Positions 23,449 to 31,759 of a DNA stretch of 35,873 bases are shown here, piece after piece. This DNA comes from Candidatus Babeliales bacterium (GTDB lineage: Bacteria > Babelota > Babeliae > Babelales > CAIQNR01): contig JAIPGS010000002.1 of assembly GCA_021735725.1 (NCBI GenBank), forward strand, positions 1-35,873, in the 5' to 3' direction. A program made the translations under genes and the position numbers. Under the pieces are notes generated by a model. The model made no database searches, was not told the origin of the DNA, and saw nothing but the letters and a program-made list of their open reading frames with translations. Position 1 is the stretch's first letter. The number at the start of each line of letters is the position of its first letter.

Positions 23449-24144
23449 ATGTGGAACAATGAATATCAAGCAGTTTCTGTTGATTCTGTGCGTGATTTTA
23501 TGTATAAAGTATACGGTTGGATGTCTTGCGCTCTTGCAATTACTGCGGCAGTTGCATTTGGGATATCAAGTAGCCAGAGTGCGATGTCTTATATTTTAGG
23601 TACTCCGTTTCTTTTTATTGGACTGTTGATTCTGCAAGTGATAACTGTTGTTTTTCTTGCAGCTCGAGTTAAAGTACAAAGCTATTTTTCTTCAGTTCTT
23701 GCTTTTTTATTTTATTCAGCGCTTTCTGGTGTTACATTTTCAGTATATTTTTATATGTATACAGAGTCTTCAATTTATTTAACTTTTGCTATTACAGCAG
23801 GAATGTTTTTAACAATGGCTTTGTATGGACATGTAACAAAATCAGATTTAAGTTCAATGCATAGTTATTTGATGATGGGACTTTTTGGAGTTATGATTGC
23901 GACGATAGCAAATATATTCTTTCAAAGCCCAGCGGTGATGTATTACATTTCTCTTGTTGCTGTTGGAATATTTACGTTACTTACAGCATATAATGTACAA
24001 AAAATTAAACAACTTGCAATGATGCCAACAACAGATCTTGAAGGAAAAAATAAAAGAGCAATTCTTGGTGCATTAACGTTGTACTTAGACTTTGTAAATC
24101 TTTTTATTCATTTATTGCAATTATTTGGAAAAAGAAAAAGATAA
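23449..24144 (+). CDS. Bax inhibitor-1 / YccA (TMBIM) family membrane protein
   Basis: The 231-residue inner-membrane protein has about seven hydrophobic segments. The family pattern is clear: an N-terminal VRDFMYKVYGWMSCALAITAAVAF, a central TFAITAGMFLTMALYG, and the C-terminal ALTLYLDFVNLFIHLLQLFG. Family members act as pH-sensitive calcium leak channels or interact with FtsH, depending on the organism. An AAGGAG site and its own promoter precede it; a terminator separates it from the ABC-F gene. Confidence 0.93.
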   Translation: MWNNEYQAVSVDSVRDFMYKVYGWMSCALAITAAVAFGISSSQSAMSYILGTPFLFIGLLILQVITVVFLAARVKVQSYFSSVLAFLFYSALSGVTFSVYFYMYTESSIYLTFAITAGMFLTMALYGHVTKSDLSSMHSYLMMGLFGVMIATIANIFFQSPAVMYYISLVAVGIFTLLTAYNVQKIKQLAMMPTTDLEGKNKRAILGALTLYLDFVNLFIHLLQLFGKRKR

Positions 24145-24160
24145 ATTAAATATTAAAAAT

Positions 24161-24196
24161 AAAAGGCTGTGGCTACGTAAAACCTCAGCCTTTTTT
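24161..24196 (+). terminator. Terminator after the Bax-inhibitor-1-like gene
   Basis: AAAAGGCTGtGG (24161-24172) pairs with CCtCAGCCTTTT (24183-24194), followed by T residues. Confidence 0.85.
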
Positions 24197-24210
24197 ATTC
24201 AGGAAAAATT

Positions 24211-26085
24211 ATGATTCAGCTAAAAAATATTTGTCTTTCATTTGGGTCTCAGGTGGTATTTGATCATATTAATACTACATTTTCAGAAGATGAACGAATT
24301 GGTCTTGTAGGTAGAAATGGGTCAGGAAAATCTACACTTATTAAAGCAATCTCAGGAAATTTGAGACTTGATGATGGAAGTATTTCTGTTTCGGGAAAGG
24401 CACGTATTGCTTATATGCCTCAAGAAGTGGTAATGACAAGTGACAAATCAATTTTAGAAGAAGCATTAAGTTCGGTGAAAGATATTGGCCCTCTGAGAGA
24501 AAGAGCGCAACAATTAGAGTTATTACTTGAAAATGAAGATCCTGCTGTTGTAGAAGAATATGCACACATAATGGAACGCCTTGCAGAATTGCATGTTGAT
24601 GAAGCGGTAAGAAATACAAAAACGATGTTACAAGGTCTTGGGTTTAAAGAAAAACAATTGAATGATCCTGTTATGGCATTGAGTGTTGGTTGGCAAATGC
24701 GCGTGGTTCTTGCAAAACTTTTATTGCAGCAAGCGGATTTTTATCTTTTTGATGAACCTACAAACCATTTAGATATTGTTGCAAAAGATTGGTTTTTAGA
24801 ATTTTTACAGGATTCAAGTTTTGGATTTGTTCTTGTATGCCACGACAGATATTTTTTAGATAAATTAGCTAATCGAATAGTTGAACTTGATAGAGGCCTT
24901 GCTACAGATTATTATGGAAATTATGAAGATTATGAAGAGCAAAAAGAACGAAATTTATTATCGTTAAAATCAGCACATGCTTTGCAACAAAAAGAACTTA
25001 AACATAAAAAAGAATTGATTGAAAAATTTAAAGCAAAAGCAAGTAAAGCCAAAATGGCAAAAAGCATGCAAAAGTCTTTAGAAAAAATAGATATTATAGA
25101 AATTCCGCAAGATGCTCGGACTGTTCATTTTAATTTTCAAAACACTCAACGAGCAGGGCGCGTGGTACTGGAAGTTGAAAATGTAGCATTTTCATATGAT
25201 GCAAAAGAAATTTTTAAAAATGTAAGCTTTACTATTGAACGGGGCGAAAAAGTTGCATTAGTTGCTCCTAACGGTGTTGGGAAAACAACATTATTCAATA
25301 CTATTATTGGTAAAAATAAGTTGCAAACGGGGCGTGTTCATTTTGGACATAATGTTCATCCAGTTATTTTTGAACAAGAACAACATAAAATTTTGGATCC
25401 TAATAAATCAGTTGTAGATGAAGTTTTTGCTCATGTAAGTAATAAAACAGAACAACAGATCCGTTCATTTTTAGGGATGTTTCTTTTTTCAAAAGATTCA
25501 GTAAATAAAAAAACAAAAGTGTTGAGCGGTGGGGAACGGAATCGTTTAAGTATGGTAAAAGTACTTTTACAAGATGCGAATTTTTTGCTTTTAGATGAAC
25601 CTACAAACCACTTGGATATTCAATCAAAAGAAGTTCTTTTAAGGGCATTACAGCAATTTGATGGAACAATTTTCTTTGTATCGCATGATCATGATTTTAT
25701 GAATAAATTGGCAACTCGAGTTATTGAATTAACACCAAATGGAATTCATAGTTATTTTGGAAATTATGAAGAGTTTTTAATTCAAAAACATGCTGCTCAA
25801 GGTGAAAATTCTCATGATTCAGAAAAAAAATCAGGTAAAAAAGATACTTCTCTTTCTGAAAGCAAACAAGTTCGTATTAATAATAATGAAGATAAAAAAG
25901 AACTTCAGCGAGTTGAGCGTAAAATTTCTAGTTTAGAAAAAGAAATAGAAAAACTTAATTGCTCTTTTGGTGACTTAGAATACGGAACAGATGAATTTGA
26001 TCAGGTTCAAGAAAAAGTAACGATAAAAGAAAAAGAGTTAAAAGAATATACTCAGATATGGGAAAAATTGTCTGAGAAAGAATAA
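24211..26085 (+). CDS. ABC-F family ATPase (Uup/EttA type)
   Basis: This is a soluble protein with two ABC domains and no membrane segment, the ABC-F class that acts on ribosomes. Domain 1 has Walker A GRNGSGKST (34-42), signature LSVGW (157-161; LSGGW is usual) and Walker B with DEPTNHLD from D181. The linker (about 245-300) is Lys-rich (AKASKAKMAKSMQKSL). Domain 2 has APNGVGKTT from A352, LSGGERNR from L438 and DEPTNHLD from D462. A C-terminal coiled coil (about 560-620) resembles Uup. It could rescue stalled ribosomes or give antibiotic resistance; the subfamily cannot be fixed here. Confidence 0.93.
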   Translation: MIQLKNICLSFGSQVVFDHINTTFSEDERIGLVGRNGSGKSTLIKAISGNLRLDDGSISVSGKARIAYMPQEVVMTSDKSILEEALSSVKDIGPLRERAQQLELLLENEDPAVVEEYAHIMERLAELHVDEAVRNTKTMLQGLGFKEKQLNDPVMALSVGWQMRVVLAKLLLQQADFYLFDEPTNHLDIVAKDWFLEFLQDSSFGFVLVCHDRYFLDKLANRIVELDRGLATDYYGNYEDYEEQKERNLLSLKSAHALQQKELKHKKELIEKFKAKASKAKMAKSMQKSLEKIDIIEIPQDARTVHFNFQNTQRAGRVVLEVENVAFSYDAKEIFKNVSFTIERGEKVALVAPNGVGKTTLFNTIIGKNKLQTGRVHFGHNVHPVIFEQEQHKILDPNKSVVDEVFAHVSNKTEQQIRSFLGMFLFSKDSVNKKTKVLSGGERNRLSMVKVLLQDANFLLLDEPTNHLDIQSKEVLLRALQQFDGTIFFVSHDHDFMNKLATRVIELTPNGIHSYFGNYEEFLIQKHAAQGENSHDSEKKSGKKDTSLSESKQVRINNNEDKKELQRVERKISSLEKEIEKLNCSFGDLEYGTDEFDQVQEKVTIKEKELKEYTQIWEKLSEKE

Positions 26086-26092
26086 GTATAAT

Positions 26093-26128
26093 AAAAAAGA
26101 AGCTTCTGATTTCAGAAGCTTCTTTTTT
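26093..26128. terminator. Strong terminator after the ABC-F gene
   Basis: A 17-base perfect stem, with AAAAAAGAAGCTTCTGA at 26093-26109 pairing with its complement at 26112-26128, ends in T runs on both strands. It serves the ABC-F gene and probably the convergent minus-strand gene as well. Confidence 0.9.
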
Positions 26129-26175
26129 ATTTAGAATAGAAATGTAATTTTTATTATTATTTTTTGTTTTTCATT

Positions 26176-26631
26176 TTATACATCTGATGCATTGGGTCTG
26201 TCATTATTTTGATGAGCTCCATCTACAACAACTTCTGTTAATTCTCGTGATTGATTAATGTAATTTCTAGCACGTATTTTGCTTACTAATGATTCACATC
26301 CTGCAGCAATGTTTGTTGCTCCTAATGCCACAAGTATACCAGATGTATAAGGGTCAAGAGTTTGCGCTATTCCTAGTGCTACGATAGCTGTTCCTGCAGC
26401 CATATTAAAATATGAATTTACACGAGATTTGGCACTATATTCTTGTACAAGTTTTGTTACTTTAATGGGATTGATAGTGCTTTCTGTGAGCATGCTATTT
26501 TGTCTTATTTCAAGATGAGGTACTTCTACAGTAGAAGCGTGTTGTATTTCTAGTTGTCTTTCTGCTCCAAGAATATTTACAGTAAAGAATAGTGTTATAA
26601 GATTGGCTAGAAATGATACATTTTTTTTCAT
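26176..26631 (-). CDS. Small exported hydrophobic-hairpin protein (151 aa)
   Basis: A signal peptide (about residues 1-22, ending LGAE) precedes a polar region. Two adjacent hydrophobic segments (about 79-91, AAGTAIVALGIAQ, and 97-113) are separated by DPYTS, a likely membrane hairpin, and followed by a polar tail. The protein at 28644-28976 has the same plan with EPYTK between its two segments, so they may be distant paralogues. It lies 91 bases downstream of the ankyrin-RING gene at 26723-27628 on the same strand. No family recognised. Confidence 0.7.
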   Translation of the reverse strand: MKKNVSFLANLITLFFTVNILGAERQLEIQHASTVEVPHLEIRQNSMLTESTINPIKVTKLVQEYSAKSRVNSYFNMAAGTAIVALGIAQTLDPYTSGILVALGATNIAAGCESLVSKIRARNYINQSRELTEVVVDGAHQNNDRPNASDV

Positions 26632-26722
26632 TATAATCCTTTAAATTTCAAAATTTGAGTTACTTTTCTATTCAGAGACAAAGAAATACTTTATAAAAAT
26701 AATTTTGATTTTAAAAGTGTTT

Positions 26723-27628
26723 TTATAAAATAGCTGCATATTCTGCTGCCATAAATTCTAATACAGCTTGATTGCTTGCTTCTTCATCAATTTCTTGTTG
26801 CCGTTTTTTTTCTTTTTCTTGTGCAAGTGCTAATTGATCGGGAGATAAAGAATTTTTAAGCGGTTCTTTGCATAGTAAGCATTCTGTATATCCATGTTGT
26901 ATAATATTTTCAGAGCACTGTGTATGTAATCCATGTGAGCATGTAAATAAAAAGTTAGAATTGTCAGAAAGAGGCTCCATGCAAAGAGGGCATTCATTGT
27001 TCTCTTCAGGAAGGACGGCTGCAGCTGCTGATCGTGCAGATTCTTCAGAATGTAATTGTTCTGCACGTGCACGATGTTCTGAACGAGAACAGTCATTTTG
27101 TGCTTTATGTTCTTGTATTAAACGTCTGCATTCAATTCTTCCAGCAAGTTCTGCAACTTCTAAAGGTGTATGATTTGAATTATTCAAAAGATTTAATTGA
27201 ACATCATAGCTCAAAAGTATTTTTGTACATTTTTGATACCCCAATGAACATGCAAGGTGTAGTGGGGTTTGTTTTTTATCATCTTGTTGTGAAAAATTTG
27301 TTCGGGGATCAGTTTGTAATGTTCTAAGAATTGCGGGGTTTCCTGCTTTAACTGCATAATGTGCAGCCGTCATTCCGTATTCGTCAGGACGATTAGGATT
27401 AGCGGGGCTACCTTTTTGGGGGTAAAGGAGTTGTATGATGCGTTTAATATCTCCGTCTCTAGCTGCTCTGTGAAGATCTCCTTGTTTTCTTTCAATTAAA
27501 CGTCTTTTGTTTTGTGATTCTTCTGTAAAGCTTCCCGCGCGTTTAAATTCTAATTGATTGGTTCGGCGTTCAAGTGAAAATGAATGGGCAACGAGAGTAA
27601 CAGAAAACAAAAAAAATAATTTTTTCAT
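26723..27628 (-). CDS. Exported ankyrin-RING-H2 protein (301 aa)
   Basis: A signal peptide (about 1-18, ending HSFS) precedes three to four ankyrin repeats (about 50-173; GMTAAHYAVKAGNPAILRTL, QTPLHLACSLGYQKCTKILLS and HTPLEVAELAGRIECRRLI are clear). After a charged linker comes a RING-H2 finger with C213, C216, C230, H232, H235, C238, C250, C253. The tail is Glu/Gln-rich. Ankyrin repeats usually choose the substrate and RING recruits the ubiquitin-conjugating enzyme, so the architecture is that of an E3 ligase acting in a eukaryotic host (inference). Lys254 rather than Arg follows the last Cys, and no Trp is found before the seventh ligand, so E2 activation may be weak. It starts 18 bases after the neighbouring ankyrin-RING gene. 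Confidence 0.87.
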   Translation of the reverse strand: MKKLFFLFSVTLVAHSFSLERRTNQLEFKRAGSFTEESQNKRRLIERKQGDLHRAARDGDIKRIIQLLYPQKGSPANPNRPDEYGMTAAHYAVKAGNPAILRTLQTDPRTNFSQQDDKKQTPLHLACSLGYQKCTKILLSYDVQLNLLNNSNHTPLEVAELAGRIECRRLIQEHKAQNDCSRSEHRARAEQLHSEESARSAAAAVLPEENNECPLCMEPLSDNSNFLFTCSHGLHTQCSENIIQHGYTECLLCKEPLKNSLSPDQLALAQEKEKKRQQEIDEEASNQAVLEFMAAEYAAIL

Positions 27629-27646
27629 AGAAGTATATCCTTATGG

Positions 27647-28486
27647 TTAAAGTGTAGATGCATAGTCATAATCATGATGTATGGAGCTATTGAGTAATGG
27701 CTGGTTGCTTGATTCAATTTTTGGTTTTTTGCTTCTACAAATAGGGCAACTAGATTTCCATTGTTTAATACATGAACCATGAAATTGATTGTAGTGAGAG
27801 CAATTAAAATAATTTTCGGTGTTTTTTGATTCTTCTGTAAATTCATCACCACAAATGGCGCACTTTTCTTCCTGTATCTCTTCTTCTGAATGCTTTCTTT
27901 TTGCTTTGTAATTATTTTTTTTTAGGATTGTTTTTTTTAAAAGATCTTGTTCATGTGATTTTTTCATTTTTAAAAATACTTCTTCTATGCGTGGGTTTTT
28001 TGTAATATTAAGTATTGAGAGTGTGATATCTTCTCCTGAAATATAATTATATTTTTGTAAAAGAGAGGCAATGGAAGAGTTATTTATTGTAATGATTTGT
28101 TGTAAAATTTTTTGCCGGTCAGGATCATTTCCTATTTTATAGGAAAGAAGTAATTCTAATACTTCAGCATTGCCTCTTTTGATAGACATAAAAAGTGCGG
28201 AATGATCTGTAGTTGCAGCTGCTTCAGGGTTACCGTTAGCGGCAAGAAGTTGATTGAGAGCATTTATTTTACCATCGCAAATGGCTATTTTTGTAGCTGT
28301 TGTATCTTCAAATAATTTATTAGGATCAGCTCCGTTCAAAAGAAGCTGGAAAACAGCATTGCCATCATCTTCTTTTGTTGCTTCTATAAGTTTTTTTTGA
28401 AGTAAATCTTTGTGTAACATTCCGTGAATAAGTGAATGAGCAGATAAGAATAAAAAAAGAAAGAGGAAATTTTTTTTGTGCTTCAT
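27647..28486 (-). CDS. Exported ankyrin-RING-H2 protein (279 aa)
   Basis: A signal peptide (about 1-22) precedes ankyrin-like repeats (about 30-145; GNAVFQLLLNGADPNKLF, and HSALFMSIKRGNAEVLELLLSY). A basic linker (KAKRKHSEEE) and a near-canonical RING-H2 finger follow: C209, C212, C229, H231, H236, C239, C247, C250. It keeps the features used for E2 binding in eukaryotic RING ligases: Ile211 between the first two Cys, Trp243 before the last pair, Pro248, and Arg251 straight after the last Cys (the linker-arginine position). A putative host-directed E3 ligase, inferred from fold and export signal. It is the first gene of a pair with 26723-27628. Confidence 0.87.
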   Translation of the reverse strand: MKHKKNFLFLFLFLSAHSLIHGMLHKDLLQKKLIEATKEDDGNAVFQLLLNGADPNKLFEDTTATKIAICDGKINALNQLLAANGNPEAAATTDHSALFMSIKRGNAEVLELLLSYKIGNDPDRQKILQQIITINNSSIASLLQKYNYISGEDITLSILNITKNPRIEEVFLKMKKSHEQDLLKKTILKKNNYKAKRKHSEEEIQEEKCAICGDEFTEESKNTENYFNCSHYNQFHGSCIKQWKSSCPICRSKKPKIESSNQPLLNSSIHHDYDYASTL

Positions 28487-28643
28487 AAAGGTCTCGTTTT
28501 TTGTTTGAAGGTGTAATAATGTTGTTATGTAGTATGAAGGTTTTTGGTTTAAAAAAAAAGAAAAAATTTTTATTTTTTCTTTTTTAATAAGATCTGATAA
28601 TGGATAAAAGAAAGAATTATTGTTCTTGTGTATATTTTATTCC

Positions 28644-28976
28644 TTACCTATCACATACTTTTCTAGCATCTTTAATTGTTCCATACCGTAACATTCCTAA
28701 TACAGCACAACCTAAACCACCAAAGAAACAACAGGTTTTTGTGTAAGGTTCTTGATTAATTGCACTAGCAGATATCACCAATAAGCCAAGAGACACACAG
28801 TTTAATGCAGGCTTTAGTGACTCTGAAGCTGTAGCAATTAATTGATCTTTCATTAAATCGTCTGATAGAGGTTGTTGAGAAATAAAATTATTATTTTTAA
28901 TTTTGTTATTTTCAGCTGCTTGAAGTGTTGCACTGATTATCATAAAAGTCGTTATAATTAAAAAAATCTTTTTCAT
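28644..28976 (-). CDS. Small exported hydrophobic-hairpin protein (110 aa)
   Basis: A signal peptide (about 1-20, ending LQAA) precedes a polar segment. Two hydrophobic stretches (about 58-72 and 81-96) are separated by NQEPYTK, and the tail is basic. The plan resembles the protein at 26176-26631. It starts three bases after the stop of the AGCS symporter gene, so it is probably co-transcribed with it. It lies just upstream of the ankyrin-RING pair, 157 bases away. No family recognised. Confidence 0.7.
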   Translation of the reverse strand: MKKIFLIITTFMIISATLQAAENNKIKNNNFISQQPLSDDLMKDQLIATASESLKPALNCVSLGLLVISASAINQEPYTKTCCFFGGLGCAVLGMLRYGTIKDARKVCDR

Positions 28977-28979
28977 AAA

Positions 28980-30308
28980 TTATTTTTTTTCTTTGAGGTT
29001 AAATGATACGTGATTTCTGAGTCTAAAAATTCCATACATATTAATGATAAGGAGGCATACTCCTATAAATGCCATAAAGCTAAGCATATTATTTTCATCT
29101 CCGTAAAGTGAAAAGAGCATAAATGAGCACAGTCCATAGAGCATATATCCTTTTTCTCCATTTTTTGGCCATAAAAATTTTGCAGATTTTTTACCTGCTG
29201 CAAAAAAAGCAATGAGTGATGAATAGCCAAGAAGGAATACAAAAAATGGCCATAAATAATGAATATAAGGAATATGGAGGCTTAATGCTGTTGAAACTAA
29301 TTGTTCTTGATGAATTGGTTGGTTCCAAAGCCCTGTAACAATAATTAATAAAACACTTAATGTACAAATTACAAAAGTATCTAAAAAGATTCCAACAATT
29401 CCAAGTGTAGCTTGTTTTGCCGGAGATGCTTCTTCTGATTCAGCATGAATAATTCCTGCATAACCAATTCCGATATCGCCTGTATAACAAGCACGCTTCA
29501 TTCCATTTGACATCGCAAGTAAAAGAGTGCTTCCCGCAAATGCTCCTGTTGCAGCATGGCCTGTAAATGCAGATGTAAAAATTAAATGAAATGCATTAAT
29601 CAAACCTGGAATATCATGTATGAAAATCCATAAAGATGCACCTATAAAAACAACAAGGAAGAGGGGAATAAGAAATGAACTAATTTTTCCAATATATTCG
29701 ATTCCTTTTTTTCCTGCAACAAGCACTAAAATAAGAAGACCTACAATGACTACCGCTTTGTTCCATCCCCAATTACTTACAAAACTATGAGTAACAACTT
29801 TAAAGATATAAACATCTACTCCATAAATACACATAAACAAACAAAAGAGTTTGGTAAGTATTCCAGATGAATCTACTTTTTTTAGATAGTACATAGGGCC
29901 ACCATCATAACTTTTGTCTTTATTATCTACACGATATTTAACGGATAAATAAATTTCTGAATATTTTACAACCATACCAAAAAGAGCGGTAATCCACATC
30001 CAAAAAATAGCTCCAGGACCACCAATTTGAACAGCTGTACAGACTGCAATAACGTTTCCAACTCCGATACATCCACCAATAGCCGCAAAAAAAGCTTGAA
30101 GGGGATGAATTCCACGTTTTTTTTGTTCTGGATTTACTTTTAAAAAATTAAAAAATATTTTAGCAATCTCAGGAAATTTAAGAACTTGTAACCATCCTGA
30201 CTTACATGAAAAATAGACCCCAAATAAAATAATTGCAGGAACTCCAATATAGTTCCATGTAAAATCTTCAACAAGATCAAGTAGTGTAAATAAATTAACA
30301 CTCAGCAT
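28980..30308 (-). CDS. Sodium:alanine symporter family (AGCS) carrier
   Basis: This is an inner-membrane amino-acid carrier that couples uptake of alanine, glycine or related amino acids to Na+. The 442-residue product has about ten membrane segments. The family signature GCIGVGNVIAVCTAVQIGGPGAIFWMW (about 74-100) and the following KYSEIYLSVKYR are intact, as are DGGPMYYLK and the SNGMKRACYTGDIGIGYAGIIHAE region. An AAGGAT site precedes the ATG. It fits uptake of host amino acids. A small exported protein follows after three bases. Confidence 0.93.
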   Translation of the reverse strand: MLSVNLFTLLDLVEDFTWNYIGVPAIILFGVYFSCKSGWLQVLKFPEIAKIFFNFLKVNPEQKKRGIHPLQAFFAAIGGCIGVGNVIAVCTAVQIGGPGAIFWMWITALFGMVVKYSEIYLSVKYRVDNKDKSYDGGPMYYLKKVDSSGILTKLFCLFMCIYGVDVYIFKVVTHSFVSNWGWNKAVVIVGLLILVLVAGKKGIEYIGKISSFLIPLFLVVFIGASLWIFIHDIPGLINAFHLIFTSAFTGHAATGAFAGSTLLLAMSNGMKRACYTGDIGIGYAGIIHAESEEASPAKQATLGIVGIFLDTFVICTLSVLLIIVTGLWNQPIHQEQLVSTALSLHIPYIHYLWPFFVFLLGYSSLIAFFAAGKKSAKFLWPKNGEKGYMLYGLCSFMLFSLYGDENNMLSFMAFIGVCLLIINMYGIFRLRNHVSFNLKEKK

Positions 30309-30350
30309 TATAATCCTTTATATAGGGGGTTATTTTTTTAATAGTAAGTA

Positions 30351-30393
30351 TTTTGTAGAGTTTTAAAATAGAGTAATTTAAAACTCTACAAAA
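30351..30393. repeat. Perfect 17-base inverted repeat
   Basis: TTTTGTAGAGTTTTAAA (30351-30367) pairs with its exact complement (30377-30393) around a nine-base loop, between the AGCS start and the stop of the MazG-like gene. It may end the upstream minus-strand transcript, but no U tract follows either arm, so an operator or other palindromic element is also possible. Confidence 0.6.
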
Positions 30394-30399
30394 AGAGAT

Positions 30400-30828
30400 T
30401 TATTTGTTTTTTTTGGGACCAATTTCTTTTTCAATTTCAGGATACTTTTCAGGATCATTTAAAAAATATTTATGATCTTTTGATCCTTCTTGAACTTCGG
30501 CATATTCGCAATAGATGCGTTTTTCAAAGCCACCCTTTTTAGTGCGCTTTTCTGTTCTTACGGTATCAATTTCTTTTTGAGTGATTCCGATAAGCTTTTT
30601 GAATGTTGCAAGAACTTCTTCAAGATCTGCAAGTTCTTCAATTACTTCTTCTTTTGATTCGCTTTCAAAAACTTCTTCAAGTTCTTCTACAATTTTTTGA
30701 GTAACTGCATCTAAAAATTCATCATTATCTTCTAAAATGTGATATTTTAAAACAGATCCATTAGCTTCAAAAAGCTCTATTGCATTGTCTCTTCCTAATT
30801 TATCCAGAAGAAATTTTTTCATTTTCAT
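30400..30828 (-). CDS. MazG-like / phosphoribosyl-ATP pyrophosphohydrolase-like protein
   Basis: The 142-residue all-helical protein has the EExxE plus ExxD metal pattern of the MazG/HisE superfamily (IVEELEEVFES, then EEVIEELADLEEV). The family ending KKGGFEKRIYCEY is also present. These enzymes hydrolyse non-canonical nucleoside triphosphates or related compounds. No histidine-biosynthesis genes are nearby, so house-cleaning is more likely than a HisE role. The C-terminal 30 residues are charged and unassigned. A GGGGAC site precedes the start. Confidence 0.8.
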   Translation of the reverse strand: MKMKKFLLDKLGRDNAIELFEANGSVLKYHILEDNDEFLDAVTQKIVEELEEVFESESKEEVIEELADLEEVLATFKKLIGITQKEIDTVRTEKRTKKGGFEKRIYCEYAEVQEGSKDHKYFLNDPEKYPEIEKEIGPKKNK

Positions 30829-30931
30829 AAGAGTCCCCTTGTGGGTTTGAATTAGTCATTTTATTTAATTGTATCAGATTAGTATTATTGGGACAAGAAA
30901 AGAGGTCAATGTAAGTTGATCACTACTATCT

Positions 30932-31708
30932 TTATATTTTCTTAGCTATCGTTACTATTCGTTCGGTTTTTGTTTCATAAAATCTACTTCCATCCATATT
31001 GCATTGCTTAATAACTTTAAATCCATTGGATTCTAACAGTTCCTTTAATTGAGATTTATTATATACTTGAAGAGTTTGGAAAGCATGAGAAATTTTAGGC
31101 TGTTTATTGCCTTCTTGTTCGTGGTAAATATCATAAGAAGCAAGAACCCCATCAGAATCGATAGTGCTATATTGAATTTCACGGGATGTTATATTGTTTG
31201 ATTTTTTAAGCCAATCAATAGTTAGTTTTGTAATGTTATCACGTTCTAGTAGGTACTCTAAATTAAATATATCAAATACATATAATCCAGTAGTTTCTAA
31301 ATTTTTGTGAATATTTTTAATTGTTTTTTTAAAATCTTGTTTTGTTAGGTGTCCAATACTATTAAATATAGTAATGACAGCATCAAACTTTCCGGCTTGA
31401 GTAATGCGCATATCACCTTTTGAAAATTTTATTTTTAAGTTATCTTTTTTAGATTTTTGTTTTGCAAGCGTAATCATTTTAGGACTGATGTCAAAGCCTG
31501 TAATTTCAAAACCTTTTTTTTGTAACCAAAATACTTGCAAGCCTGTTCCGCATGTTAAATCTAATATTGTTTTAATTTTATGCTTTTTAAATAATTTTTC
31601 TAGAAATGTATTAATTGTTCTAGAACTTTCTTCATTAAAGGAATCATAGGTCTGTGCTTCTTTGTTGTAGTGAATGCTATTAGCGCTTTTATGTAATATT
31701 TTTTTCAT
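30932..31708 (-). CDS. SAM-dependent methyltransferase
   Basis: This is a class I methyltransferase (258 residues, using the ATG at 31708 nine bases after AAAGGAG; a TTG two codons earlier is possible). Motif I reads ILDLTCGTGLQVFWL (about 47-61), followed by GFDISPKMITLAKQK, GDMRITQAGKFDAVITIFNSIGHL and a C-terminal ELLESNGFKVIK segment. The substrate is unknown. It lies 51 bases downstream of the FlaR-like kinase gene on the same strand. Confidence 0.9.
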   Translation of the reverse strand: MKKILHKSANSIHYNKEAQTYDSFNEESSRTINTFLEKLFKKHKIKTILDLTCGTGLQVFWLQKKGFEITGFDISPKMITLAKQKSKKDNLKIKFSKGDMRITQAGKFDAVITIFNSIGHLTKQDFKKTIKNIHKNLETTGLYVFDIFNLEYLLERDNITKLTIDWLKKSNNITSREIQYSTIDSDGVLASYDIYHEQEGNKQPKISHAFQTLQVYNKSQLKELLESNGFKVIKQCNMDGSRFYETKTERIVTIAKKI

Positions 31709-31759
31709 AAACAATTACTCCTTTAATAATAGATTTATACAATAGAAGCAAGAGAAAAT

